Shown: piece by piece, positions 1 to 7,836 of the stretch | Position numbering within the stretch: the stretch's first letter is position 1 | How the letters are laid out: each line of letters begins with the position of its first letter | Origin: Kineosporia corallincola | GTDB lineage: Bacteria; Actinomycetota; Actinomycetes; Actinomycetales; Kineosporiaceae | DNA length: 64,000 nucleotides | Assembly: GCF_018499875.1 (NCBI RefSeq) | Contig: NZ_JAHBAY010000007.1 | Coordinates: 248,001 to 312,000 of the forward strand | Reading direction: 5' to 3' | Notes under the pieces: generated by a model | What the model was told of the DNA's origin: nothing | The model's input: only the letters and a program-made list of their open reading frames with translations | Databases searched by the model: none | Made by a program: the position numbers and the translations under genes

Positions 1-15
1 GATGCGCATGTCCAT
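1..15 (-). CDS. Start of a gene leaving the left edge (partial)
   Basis: Only five codons are visible on the minus strand, reading Met-Asp-Met-Arg-Ile from position 15 leftwards. A strong purine-rich ribosome binding site (GGGGGA) lies 7 bases upstream of the ATG at 13-15, which supports a real start. It would be divergent from the small SPOR-like gene at 201. In related actinomycetes an NAD synthase gene lies near panB, but five residues cannot identify the product. Confidence 0.4.
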
Positions 16-200
16 GACAGGTTCCCCCGGGCATCTGATTCACATCCGGTCTCGTCCATGAGAGCGGTGGGTGACACAGGCAACATCGGTGATCGCGGCC
101 GTCGGCTTGAACCGCGCGGGAGATCGGATCAATGGACGACGAGGGGCCCGGGCGACCGCTGCGGGGGCGTATCGGGCACCCCGGGGCTATCTTGGCGATC

Positions 201-395
201 ATGAGCGAAGGTGCCGAGCAGTACTGGTACAACCTGTCGACCGGCCAGGTGGAGGCCTCGTCCCGGAAAGGGCAGGGCAAGGACGTGATGGGTCCTTACC
301 CCACCCGGGCGGCCGCCCAGCAGGCCCTGGAATCAGCCCGCGCCCGCACCGAGGCGTGGGACGAGGAGGACCGTCGCTGGAAGGACGGGGACTGA
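201..395 (+). CDS. SPOR-like small conserved protein
   Basis: A 64-residue soluble protein of a kind often found beside panB in actinomycetes. It begins MSEGAEQYWYNLSTGQVE and has a compact pattern of aromatic residues (YWYNLSTG, then MGPYPTRAAAQQAL) typical of SPOR-domain-like small proteins, followed by a charged helix ending in Lys-Asp-Gly-Asp. The ATG at 201 is preferred to an in-frame start at 132 because the upstream extension is Arg/Gly-rich and resembles translated non-coding sequence. It converges on panB, with only 7 bases between the stop codons. No signal peptide or membrane segment is visible. The biochemical role is unknown, and the SPOR assignment rests on resemblance only. Confidence 0.75.
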   Translation: MSEGAEQYWYNLSTGQVEASSRKGQGKDVMGPYPTRAAAQQALESARARTEAWDEEDRRWKDGD

Positions 396-402
396 TCCCC
401 GG

Positions 403-1266
403 TCAGTCCTCGAAGGAGTGCTCCGGCGCGGGGAACGTGCCGTGCCGGACGTCGCGGGCGTACTCCTGCGCGGCCTCGGTCAGGATGCCGCGCAGGTCCG
501 CGTACTTCTTCACGAACCGGGCCGTCTTCCCGCCGGTGAACCCGGCCATGTCGGTCCACACCAGCACCTGGGCGTCACAGTCCGGCCCGGCGCCGATGCC
601 GACCGTGGGCACGTCGAGTGCCTTGGTCACGGCGGCGGCGGCCGGGGCGGGCACCATCTCCATCAGCACCGAGAAGGCCCCGGCGGCCTGGAGCGCGAGC
701 GCGTCCTCGAGCAGCTGCTCGGCGTTCTCGCCCCGGCCCTGCACCCGGTAGCCGCCCAGGGCGTGTTCGCTCTGCGGCGTGAAGCCGATGTGCGCCATCA
801 CCGGAATCCCGGCCTCGGCGAGCAGTTTCACGGTGGGCGCGAGCGCGGCCCGGCCCTCCAGCTTCACCGCGTGCGCCCCGCCCTCCTTCATGATCCGCAC
901 AGCGCTGTCGAAGGCCTGCTGCGGTGAGCCCTGGTAGCTGCCGAACGGCAGGTCGGCGACCACCAGCGCGTGCGGTGCCGCCCCCGAGACGGCCCGGGTC
1001 AGCGGGATCATCTCGTCCAGGCTGATCGGCAGGGTGGTGCGGTAGCCCAGCACGTTGTTGGCGGCCGAGTCGCCGACCAGCAGCACCGGGATGCCGGCCG
1101 CGTCGAACACCGACGCCGACAGCTGGTCGTACGCCGTCAGCATGGCCCAGCGCTCGCCCCGGGCCTTCATCTGCTGGAGATGGTGGATCCGGATCTTCCT
1201 CACCGGTGCCTGGTCGGTGGTCACCGGTGTGCCGCCGTACGGGGCGGCCTCTTCCTGCTGGCTCAT
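403..1266 (-). CDS. panB: 3-methyl-2-oxobutanoate hydroxymethyltransferase
   Basis: Catalyses transfer of a hydroxymethyl group from methylene-tetrahydrofolate to 2-oxoisovalerate, giving ketopantoate, the first committed step of pantothenate and coenzyme A synthesis in the cytoplasm. The 287-residue length suits the family. Visible signatures are the N-terminal [10 protein letters not shown] strand, the metal-binding [17 protein letters not shown] segment, the [13 protein letters not shown] loop, the [10 protein letters not shown] strand and the catalytic glutamate in LMEMVPAP, followed by [17 protein letters not shown]. The ATG at 1266 has GGAGG seven bases upstream. The first 25 residues are a variable extension seen in other actinobacterial PanB proteins. 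It is transcribed divergently from glnA2. Confidence 0.97.
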   Translation of the reverse strand: MSQQEEAAPYGGTPVTTDQAPVRKIRIHHLQQMKARGERWAMLTAYDQLSASVFDAAGIPVLLVGDSAANNVLGYRTTLPISLDEMIPLTRAVSGAAPHALVVADLPFGSYQGSPQQAFDSAVRIMKEGGAHAVKLEGRAALAPTVKLLAEAGIPVMAHIGFTPQSEHALGGYRVQGRGENAEQLLEDALALQAAGAFSVLMEMVPAPAAAAVTKALDVPTVGIGAGPDCDAQVLVWTDMAGFTGGKTARFVKKYADLRGILTEAAQEYARDVRHGTFPAPEHSFED

Positions 1267-1567
1267 CGCTTCGCCTCCTCGGGGAACTCTCGTCCCATCG
1301 TCCTACGCCCGGGCCACGCTGCCATGACGCCTCACGTGCGGGGAGTCACACCCGGGCGGCTGTCGTTTTCAACCGGAGGGGGCGTCGTGCCGATGCCGGG
1401 GCAGGGCCCGGACCGGCGCCGGGTGAGTTACGCCACCGTAGGCTGTTCTGCGGCGACCGACGGCCTCCGGGAGTGCACCGAAGCACCCCGGATCTGGCAG
1501 GCTCGGCCGTATCGCGCGCGGGCCGGCGAAAGGCCCGCGGACGGCACGGAAGAAGGAAAGGACCGGC
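1267..1567. promoter_or_regulatory. Divergent panB/glnA2 intergenic region
   Basis: About 300 bases with no convincing gene. A TAGGCT at 1439-1444 is a reasonable -10 hexamer for glnA2, giving a leader of roughly 115 bases. No clear -35 accompanies it. The ribosome binding site of glnA2 is AAGGAAAGG just before the ATG at 1568. I looked for the GlnR pattern (GTnAC, six bases, GAAAC) and did not find a good copy here. Confidence 0.35.
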
Positions 1568-2905
1568 ATGGACAGGCAGCAGGAGTTCATTCTCCGCTCG
1601 ATCGAGGAGCGGGACATCCGGTTCATCCGGCTCTGGTTCACCGACATCCTCGGGTCACTGAAGAGCGTCTCGATCGCCCCGGCCGAGCTGGAGGGTGCGT
1701 TCGCCGAGGGCATCGGGTTCGACGGCTCCGCGATCGAGGGCCTCGCCCGGGTGCACGAGGCGGACATGCTCGCCAAGCCCGACCCCTCCACGTTCCAGGT
1801 GCTGCCCTGGCGTGGTGAGTCGCAGGGCACCGCCCGGATGTTCTGCGACATCCTCACGCCCGACCGCGAGCCGGCCCTGATGGATCCGCGCAACGTGCTC
1901 AAGCGCGCCCTGAACAAGGCCGCCGAGCACGGGCTGAGCTTCTACACCCACCCCGAGATCGAGTTCTACCTGTTCAAGGAGCCGTCCACCTGGGGCCAGG
2001 AGCCCGAGCCGGTGGACCAGGCGGGTTACTTCGACCACGTGCCGCGCGGCACCACGCACGACTTCCGGCGGGCCGCGATCGGCGTGCTGGAGTCGATGGG
2101 CATCTCGGTGGAGTTCAGCCACCACGAGGCCGGGCCGGGCCAGAACGAGATCGACCTGCGCTACGCCGACGCGCTGACCATGGCCGACAACATCATGACC
2201 TTCCGCACGGTGATCAAGGAGGTCGCGCTCGAGCAGGGGCTGTTCGCCTCGTTCATGCCCAAGCCGCTGAACGAGCACCCGGGTTCGGGCATGCACACCC
2301 ACTTCTCGCTGTTCGAGGGTGACCAGAACGCCTTCCACGAGGCCGGCGCCGAGTACCAGCTGAGCAAGGTCGGGCGGCAGTTCATCGCGGGCATGCTGAA
2401 GCACGCCGCCGAGATCACCGCCGTCACCAACCAGTGGGTGAACTCGTACAAGCGCATCTGGGGCGGCGCCGAGGCCCCGGCCTACATCTGCTGGGGCCAC
2501 AACAACCGCTCGGCCCTGATCCGGGTGCCGATGTACAAGCCGGGCAAGGGCCAGTCCACCCGCGTGGAGTACCGCGGCCTGGACAGCGCCACCAACCCCT
2601 ACCTGGCCTACGCACTGATGCTGAACGCCGGTATGAAGGGCATCGAGCAGGGCCTGGAGCTGCCGGAGGGCGCCGACGACAACGTCTGGTCGCTGACCGA
2701 GGCCGAGCGCCGGGCGATGGGCATCACCCGGCTGCCGGAGAACCTCGACCAGGCGATCTCGATCATGGAAGACTCCGAGCTGGTGGCGGAGACCCTGGGC
2801 GAGGGCGTGTTCGACTTCTTCCTGCGCAACAAGCGTGCGGAGTGGGCCGACTACCGCTCGCAGGTCACGCCGTTCGAGCTGAAGCGGTACCTGCCGCTGC
2901 TGTAG
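1568..2905 (+). CDS. glnA2: Glutamine synthetase type I, GlnA2-like
   Basis: ATP-dependent ligase of the GS-I fold that would join ammonia to glutamate, or to a related amine substrate. It is 445 residues, matching the short GlnA2 class of actinobacteria. Visible motifs are the N-terminal beta-grasp (FTDILGSLKSVSI), GFDGSAIEG, the metal-binding PEIEFYLF, the EAGPGQNEIDL segment, the FMPKPLNEHPGSGMH strand with catalytic His, the NNRSALIRVP strand and the VEYRGLDSATNPYLAYAL segment. At the place of the adenylylation tyrosine of GlnA1 it has DDNVWSLTEAE, so it is probably not controlled by GlnE. Some actinobacterial GlnA-like enzymes are gamma-glutamylpolyamine synthetases, so the substrate is uncertain. 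Confidence 0.93.
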   Translation: MDRQQEFILRSIEERDIRFIRLWFTDILGSLKSVSIAPAELEGAFAEGIGFDGSAIEGLARVHEADMLAKPDPSTFQVLPWRGESQGTARMFCDILTPDREPALMDPRNVLKRALNKAAEHGLSFYTHPEIEFYLFKEPSTWGQEPEPVDQAGYFDHVPRGTTHDFRRAAIGVLESMGISVEFSHHEAGPGQNEIDLRYADALTMADNIMTFRTVIKEVALEQGLFASFMPKPLNEHPGSGMHTHFSLFEGDQNAFHEAGAEYQLSKVGRQFIAGMLKHAAEITAVTNQWVNSYKRIWGGAEAPAYICWGHNNRSALIRVPMYKPGKGQSTRVEYRGLDSATNPYLAYALMLNAGMKGIEQGLELPEGADDNVWSLTEAERRAMGITRLPENLDQAISIMEDSELVAETLGEGVFDFFLRNKRAEWADYRSQVTPFELKRYLPLL

Positions 2906-2926
2906 GTGCCGGACAAGGCCGGTCGA

Positions 2927-2958
2927 AAGGGGCGGTGCGGGGTTCCGTACCGCCCCTT
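2927..2958 (+). terminator. Hairpin after glnA2
   Basis: A perfect 10-bp inverted repeat (AAGGGGCGGT at 2927-2936 with ACCGCCCCTT at 2949-2958) starts 22 bases after the glnA2 stop. There is no T-run, which is common for actinobacterial terminators. Confidence 0.6.
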
Positions 2959-3092
2959 GGTGCGTCCGCTCCCTGGCGAACGGCTGATTCGTCGCCTTCC
3001 GGCCTCAGGACGAGTGGGGTTCCGAGCGACTGATCCAGCAGGAGGCTGTCCTCACCGGGGACGCCGAGGCCGGTTCAGGAGTTCGCAGCCGC

Positions 3093-3683
3093 ATGTCAGA
3101 CACCGCCGCCGGTCGCCGGATGCCGGTGCGGATCGTGGTGGCCGGTGCCGTGGCGGGCGCGCTGCTGTGCACCGGAACGCTCTGGCGCACCACCGGCGCG
3201 ATGTTCGGCGACACCACCACGAACAGCAGCAGCTGGAGTGCGGGCAGCGTGACGGTCACCGACGACGACGCGGGCAGCGCGCTGTTCGACAGCACCCGGG
3301 ACGGCGTGCTCACCGGTGGCCAGACGCTGACCCGGTGCATCCTGGTCACCTACACCGGTTCGGTCACCTCCGGCACCCGCATCCGGCTGTACGCCGACGC
3401 GAGCGGGACGCTGGCCGGTCAGCTCGACCTGACGGTCGACGAGGGCACCGGCGGATCGTCCGGCGACTGCTCGGGTTTCAGCCCCACCACGCCCGGCCTG
3501 TACACCGGCACGCTCGCCTCCTTCGCCACCGCGGCCTCGTCGTTCGCCTCCGGCGTGGGCAGCTGGGAGCCCTCGGCCACCCCGGACAGCCGCACCTACC
3601 GGTTCACCGCGTCGGTGCGGAACACGGTGGCGGCCCGCAACGCGGTCGCGTCGGGCACCTTCACCTGGGAAGCCCGGGTCTGA
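3093..3683 (+). CDS. SipW-dependent, TasA/camelysin-like secreted protein
   Basis: A 196-residue exported protein. The N-terminus has a hydrophobic segment (about residues 12-33) followed by MFGDTTTNSSSWSAGSV, the arrangement typical of substrates of SipW-type signal peptidases such as TasA, camelysin and related fibre or surface proteins. The remainder is Ser/Thr/Gly-rich beta structure with two cysteines (about residues 86 and 127) that could form a disulfide, and it lacks a wall-anchor motif. The ATG at 3093 is the first plausible start. The next gene, two bases downstream, encodes a SipW-type signal peptidase, so this protein is its probable substrate. The family assignment comes from N-terminal layout and context, and the function of the mature protein is unknown. 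Confidence 0.7.
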   Translation: MSDTAAGRRMPVRIVVAGAVAGALLCTGTLWRTTGAMFGDTTTNSSSWSAGSVTVTDDDAGSALFDSTRDGVLTGGQTLTRCILVTYTGSVTSGTRIRLYADASGTLAGQLDLTVDEGTGGSSGDCSGFSPTTPGLYTGTLASFATAASSFASGVGSWEPSATPDSRTYRFTASVRNTVAARNAVASGTFTWEARV

Positions 3684-3685
3684 GG

Positions 3686-5038
3686 ATGGCGCGCGGGTGC
3701 TGGGCGGCGCTGCTGGGCGTCGTCCTCGGGTTCGTCCTGATCGTCGGGGCGGTGCTGACCGTACCCCGGCTGCTGGGCTGGCAGCCGGTCACCGTGGTCT
3801 CCGGCTCGATGGCCCCGGCCGTCCGGGCCGGCGACGTGCTGCTCGTGGCCCCTCTCGGGGCCCGGCCGGCCCGGGTCGGCGAGGTGGTCACCTACCGCCG
3901 GCCGGGCACCGGGGCGCTGGTCACCCACCGGATCACCACGGTGGACGACGAGGGGCGCGCCTACCGCACCCGCGGTGACGCCAACCTGGTGGACGACGCC
4001 GGCCCGGTACCGGCCGGCGCGGTGCTGGGACGTGCCCGGGTGCGCGTGCCGCTGGCCGGTCTGCCGGTGCTGCACCCGGCCGCCACCGGAATCGTGCTGC
4101 TGGGCGGCACGGTGCTGGTGGCGGGATGCGTGCTACGGCGGAGGCGGCTGCGCCGGGACCGGCTGGGGCAGAATCGGTTGCGGCAGGATCGGTTACGGCG
4201 GGACCGGCTGCGGCGGCACCGGCCCGTGATGCTGGTCGCCGGCCTGTGCCTGGGCTGCCTCGGGCTCACGGCCGTGCTGCCGGCCAGCGCCGCGCAGTTC
4301 ACCTCGGCCACCGACACCGGGTTCAGCTTCGGCACCGGCGACTGGCAGGCGTTTCCCCAGCAGGTGCGCGACCTGGGCCCGGTCTCGTACTGGCCGCTCG
4401 ACGAGACCTCGGGCACGACGGTGGCCGACGCCGTCGGCGGCAACCCGATGACCTATGTGGGCAGCCCCACCGTCGGCCTGACCGGGGCCCTGTACGGCAG
4501 CCCCGGGCACGCCCTCGGCCTGAACACCAACGCCCAGGGAGCCCAGACGGCAGCCTCCCCGGCCACACTGAACCTGCGGGGCCCGATCAGCGTGATGGCC
4601 TGGGTGAAGATGCCCGCCGGCGGGTCCACCGCCAGCAGCCGGATCGTGGCGAAGTACGCCTACGCCGGGTCGGGCGGCGTCAGCTACATGCTGGCCCTCA
4701 GCGCCGACCAGACCTCCATGCGCCTGCTGTTCGACCTGACCGCGGGCAGCCCGTCGCGGCCGGTGGCCTACGCGCCGATCCCGTCCGACCACGCCTGGCA
4801 CCTGTACGTGGGCACCTGGGACGGCTCGACCGTGCGGGTCTACCGCGACGGCGTGCTGGGCGGCTCGACCCCGGTGACCGGCGCCGGGCAGCTGGTCTCC
4901 ACCACCGCCCGGGTCACCGTCGGCGCCCCGGGCTTCAGCGAGTCGGCCGTGGGCACGACGGTGGACGAGGCCGCGGTGTGGGACCGGGCGCTGAGCGCGA
5001 CGGAGATCTCGGCCCTCTACCGGGCCGGCACCTCATGA
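3686..5038 (+). CDS. SipW-type signal peptidase I fused to a LamG domain
   Basis: A 450-residue fusion. Residues 1-25 form a first membrane segment. The SGSMAPAVRAGDVLL box carries the catalytic serine, and ALVTHRITTVDD has His where bacterial signal peptidases have Lys, so this is the ER/SipW type. A second hydrophobic segment lies at about 130-150. Then comes a basic linker of tandem Arg-Leu-Arg pentads (about 152-180). Residues 182-205 form a third hydrophobic segment ending ASAAQFTSATDTGFSFGTG, which itself looks like a SipW-substrate signal peptide. Residues 232-450 are a LamG/concanavalin-like jelly roll starting at VSYWPLDETSGTT. There is no stop codon between the parts. An internal GTG/ATG at 4226/4229 could make the LamG part separately. 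It follows the TasA-like gene by two bases. Confidence 0.8.
   Translation: MARGCWAALLGVVLGFVLIVGAVLTVPRLLGWQPVTVVSGSMAPAVRAGDVLLVAPLGARPARVGEVVTYRRPGTGALVTHRITTVDDEGRAYRTRGDANLVDDAGPVPAGAVLGRARVRVPLAGLPVLHPAATGIVLLGGTVLVAGCVLRRRRLRRDRLGQNRLRQDRLRRDRLRRHRPVMLVAGLCLGCLGLTAVLPASAAQFTSATDTGFSFGTGDWQAFPQQVRDLGPVSYWPLDETSGTTVADAVGGNPMTYVGSPTVGLTGALYGSPGHALGLNTNAQGAQTAASPATLNLRGPISVMAWVKMPAGGSTASSRIVAKYAYAGSGGVSYMLALSADQTSMRLLFDLTAGSPSRPVAYAPIPSDHAWHLYVGTWDGSTVRVYRDGVLGGSTPVTGAGQLVSTTARVTVGAPGFSESAVGTTVDEAAVWDRALSATEISALYRAGTS
4147..4221 (+). repeat. 15-base tandem repeat coding the peptidase-LamG linker
   Basis: About five imperfect copies of a 15-base unit (core CGGCTGCGGCGGGAC and variants) encode Arg-Leu-Arg/Gly-Arg/Gln-Asp/Asn pentads in the linker of the signal-peptidase/LamG fusion. 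The repeat ends at the internal GTG/ATG. Confidence 0.7.
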
Positions 5039-5051
5039 GGTCAGTGTGACG

Positions 5052-6530
5052 TCAGCGCCGTCGGACGCGTGGAACGCCGCCCTTACGGCCGATGTCGAAG
5101 GCGATGCGATAGACGTCAGGCAGGTCGATCCTCCCGTCTGAACGAAAGCTCATCACCCCGAGGTTTCTCAGCTCGTCGATCAGACCGTCGGGTGTGCGTG
5201 CCCTGGGCCCTGTCCGGATGTCGTCGTCGGAGTCCTCGTCGTCGGGCGAAACGGGCGCGACCCGTTCCCAGAACGATTCCCCGGCCCAGCGTTCCACCAG
5301 GATCTCGCGTTCCATCGGCACCTGGAGGCCGGCCAGCTCCTCCACCGCGACGCCTACCCAGGGGATGTCCTCGCGCATCTCGCCGACCCTGATCTGCGAC
5401 GCGTGCTGGACCCCCGACCGGATCGCGTCGTAGTGCAGGGCATACGAGTGGCCGCCGTACCGACTGGCGGTGTTCTCCGCGGCGTTCGACAGAGCGCTGA
5501 GAAAACTCCTTGGACTCACCTGCCGGGACCCGTCCATCAGATGATTCGGCAGCCAGGAGTAGGTGTGGCCCTTGCGGTGGTCCAGGCCCATGTAAGGCCC
5601 GGCGATCCCGACGAACAACTCGCGCTGGCTGGTCGCGTCGCTCGCCACCCGGGTGGGCATGACATAGCGTTCCTCGGCGTCTTCCTCGGCGGGCTGAAGA
5701 AGCCAGGTCCCAGGCGCGGAGTGCTGCCGGAACCGGGCGGAGAGCTCGGGATCGCCGTTGCCGAGATGGTGGAAGAAGAGACCGTAGAGGTTGGTCTCCG
5801 ACCAGGTGAGCTCGGCGGCGTTGGCGATGAGCTTGGAGGCGTCGGCGAAGGTGAACGACGACGCGGTGAGCATGTCGGGGCGGATGAAGATCTTGGCCCG
5901 CAGCCGCCGGTACCCGGTCCGCAGGTCGAGGGCGAGTCGTAGGATGCCTTCGATCAGATGGTTGGCCTGTTCACGGTCTTCGTGAAGCCGGTCCAGGGCG
6001 TCGAAAAGGATCAGTGACTGCCGGTTCTCGGCAGCCAGCCGCTGGTCGGCGGCGGCCAGCTCCCGTTCCAGGTCTTCCGGTGAATCCTCGACCCACCGGA
6101 CCTTCTCCGCCCAGGTGGCCGCCGAGACCACAGGTGCGCTGCGCAGTCCTTGCAGCAGCACCGCGGTCCAGATCGCCGTCGACTGCCGGCCGTCGGCGAG
6201 AAGGGCTCGCAGTACGGACGGCCCGGGGTACGAGTCCGGCTGGCGTTCTGATCCGTACCCGCTCAGCGGCTGGATGCGCCGCAGCGATTCGAGCCGGTAC
6301 TCGACCGCAGCCAGGCTGCGCAGGTTTTCCCGGTGCAAGGCCTTGAACCACACCGTTTTTCCGGAACCCCGGGCGCCCTGCACCAGAGTGACGTCCGGGT
6401 CGAGGGCGAGACGGTGGTTGTCGGGCGTGAAGAGACCGGCGAAGTCGGGATCCTTGGTATCGGCGTCGACCGTGGTGGGGACCGACGACTGGATCAGGCT
6501 GCGGTACTCGGACGAGGTCAGTTCAGTCAT
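5052..6530 (-). CDS. P-loop ATPase, third gene of the HEPN/KGGVGR operon
   Basis: A 492-residue soluble protein with an N-terminal NTPase core. Walker A is GARGSGKT (residues 52-59) and Walker B is LILFDALDR (about 173-181), which recalls STAND/AAA-type ATPases. The C-terminal half (about 250-492) is unfamiliar: it contains PTRVASDATSQRELFVGIAG, a possible arginine-finger region, and a winged-helix-like tail rich in Asp and Arg. The start at 6530 is chosen because its ATG overlaps the stop codon of the preceding gene by 8 bases, indicating translational coupling. The ATPase family is not certain. Position in the operon suggests it acts with the KGGVGR ATPase, possibly in defence or stress signalling. 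That is inference. Confidence 0.8.
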   Translation of the reverse strand: MTELTSSEYRSLIQSSVPTTVDADTKDPDFAGLFTPDNHRLALDPDVTLVQGARGSGKTVWFKALHRENLRSLAAVEYRLESLRRIQPLSGYGSERQPDSYPGPSVLRALLADGRQSTAIWTAVLLQGLRSAPVVSAATWAEKVRWVEDSPEDLERELAAADQRLAAENRQSLILFDALDRLHEDREQANHLIEGILRLALDLRTGYRRLRAKIFIRPDMLTASSFTFADASKLIANAAELTWSETNLYGLFFHHLGNGDPELSARFRQHSAPGTWLLQPAEEDAEERYVMPTRVASDATSQRELFVGIAGPYMGLDHRKGHTYSWLPNHLMDGSRQVSPRSFLSALSNAAENTASRYGGHSYALHYDAIRSGVQHASQIRVGEMREDIPWVGVAVEELAGLQVPMEREILVERWAGESFWERVAPVSPDDEDSDDDIRTGPRARTPDGLIDELRNLGVMSFRSDGRIDLPDVYRIAFDIGRKGGVPRVRRR

Positions 6531-7836
6531 TCGTGTCTCCCACGGCGAGTTCGGCGGCCCAGTCGAGGAATTCACGGAACGCTGCCCTGATCAGTTCTGA
6601 TTCCTGCCAGTTCGCCCGGGCTGAGGGATCCAGCCCGACCATCTCCCCGACGAAGAGAATCGGGACGGCGTAGTGCGGCGCCGTGACATCGTCGGGAGCG
6701 GGGTTGAAAGCTTCGGCGTCCCAGGTCGTGGCGTCGTCGTACAGGGATGTGGCGAAACAGTCCTGTGCGCGGTCGCGGAACCGGGACAGATACGTGCTCG
6801 CCGATCCCGGCGGCGTCAGGGCGGCGACGGTGCGGAGACGCTCCCGGATGACGGTCGCCCGGTCGGCGTCGGCCCACTGTTGGAAGAGGTCTCCGTACCC
6901 GGTCCATGTCTGCTCGTTGTCAGTGGCGAACAGAAAGGTCAGATCGCTCAGCCGGCTGATCGCGGCAGCGGCGACGTCGTGGATTCCCGCACGGCTGTCC
7001 AGCAGCACGACGTCCGGCCGGCGGCTGAGGGATCCCACCTGGGCCTCGCAGAACGATATCGCCGCGTCCAGCCTGTCTGCGAAGGTCGCCCGGCCGCCGG
7101 CCGCCGTGGTGAGGTCGGCATAGATACGGTTCAGTTTCGGCAGGTAAGAATAGCCGGCCCGGGGGCGGCCTCGCGCCGGGGCGACCCACACCTCGCCGTT
7201 GCCCTTGACCTGAATCTTGTTGCTGCGGGCCACGACATCCAGTTCGGTCGCGTGGTCTCCGAGTGCGGCCTCGATCAGGAAGTCCACCAGACCGTAATTG
7301 GCTGCCTCTGTCTCGGTCTGGAGTAGCGGCCCGATCCCGGGAGACTCCAGGTCGAGGTCGACGACCAGGACACAGCGACCGGTCTCCGCCAGGCGCTCGG
7401 CGAGCAGGAAGGTGGCCGACGTGCGCCCGACACCACCCTTGAAGCCGTACAGCGTGACCCGTCGGGAAGCGGGGTCGGCCTTCACCCTGAGCCAGTCGGC
7501 GCCCACGATTCCACGCTCCAGCACAGCGGTGAACCCGGCTTCCCCGGTGCGCTCGTCGAGGAGCACGAGATCGCGGCTCCGGAAGATGTCGTCCGGATCG
7601 ATCAGAGCGCCGGCCACGGCGACGGTCATGGGTGAGGCGTACTCGCCGAGGGCTTCACGCAGTCGGGCTCGCCACCCGTCCAGTTGCTCGGGCGTCGTCG
7701 GCCTGGCCCTGTCGTCAATGACGACGGTGATTCTTCCGGCGAGGTCGCGTAGTGCCACCACATCTGATCCGGAGGCACTGAGTTCCGGGAGCCGGGTGCG
7801 GACGTACGCCCAGGCGTCGTCGAATCTCATGGTCAT
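6523..7836 (-). CDS. KGGVGR-motif ParA/MinD-like ATPase
   Basis: A 437-residue protein. Residues 1-125 form an alpha/beta domain of unknown role. From about 126 it is a MinD/ParA-like P-loop domain with the deviant Walker A FKGGVGRTSA (residues 132-141), in which the usual GK of KGGxGK is GR. A switch-like segment VVDLDLESPGIG and a Walker B DVVLLDSRAGIHD follow. Pairing of a KGGVGR ATPase with other genes is known in several bacterial islands, but I cannot name an established system with this composition. The ATG at 7836 overlaps the stop of the upstream gene as ATGA, and the longer frame back to 8049 is rejected for that reason. Base composition looks less GC-rich than in glnA2 or glnE. Confidence 0.85.
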   Translation of the reverse strand: MTMRFDDAWAYVRTRLPELSASGSDVVALRDLAGRITVVIDDRARPTTPEQLDGWRARLREALGEYASPMTVAVAGALIDPDDIFRSRDLVLLDERTGEAGFTAVLERGIVGADWLRVKADPASRRVTLYGFKGGVGRTSATFLLAERLAETGRCVLVVDLDLESPGIGPLLQTETEAANYGLVDFLIEAALGDHATELDVVARSNKIQVKGNGEVWVAPARGRPRAGYSYLPKLNRIYADLTTAAGGRATFADRLDAAISFCEAQVGSLSRRPDVVLLDSRAGIHDVAAAAISRLSDLTFLFATDNEQTWTGYGDLFQQWADADRATVIRERLRTVAALTPPGSASTYLSRFRDRAQDCFATSLYDDATTWDAEAFNPAPDDVTAPHYAVPILFVGEMVGLDPSARANWQESELIRAAFREFLDWAAELAVGDTND

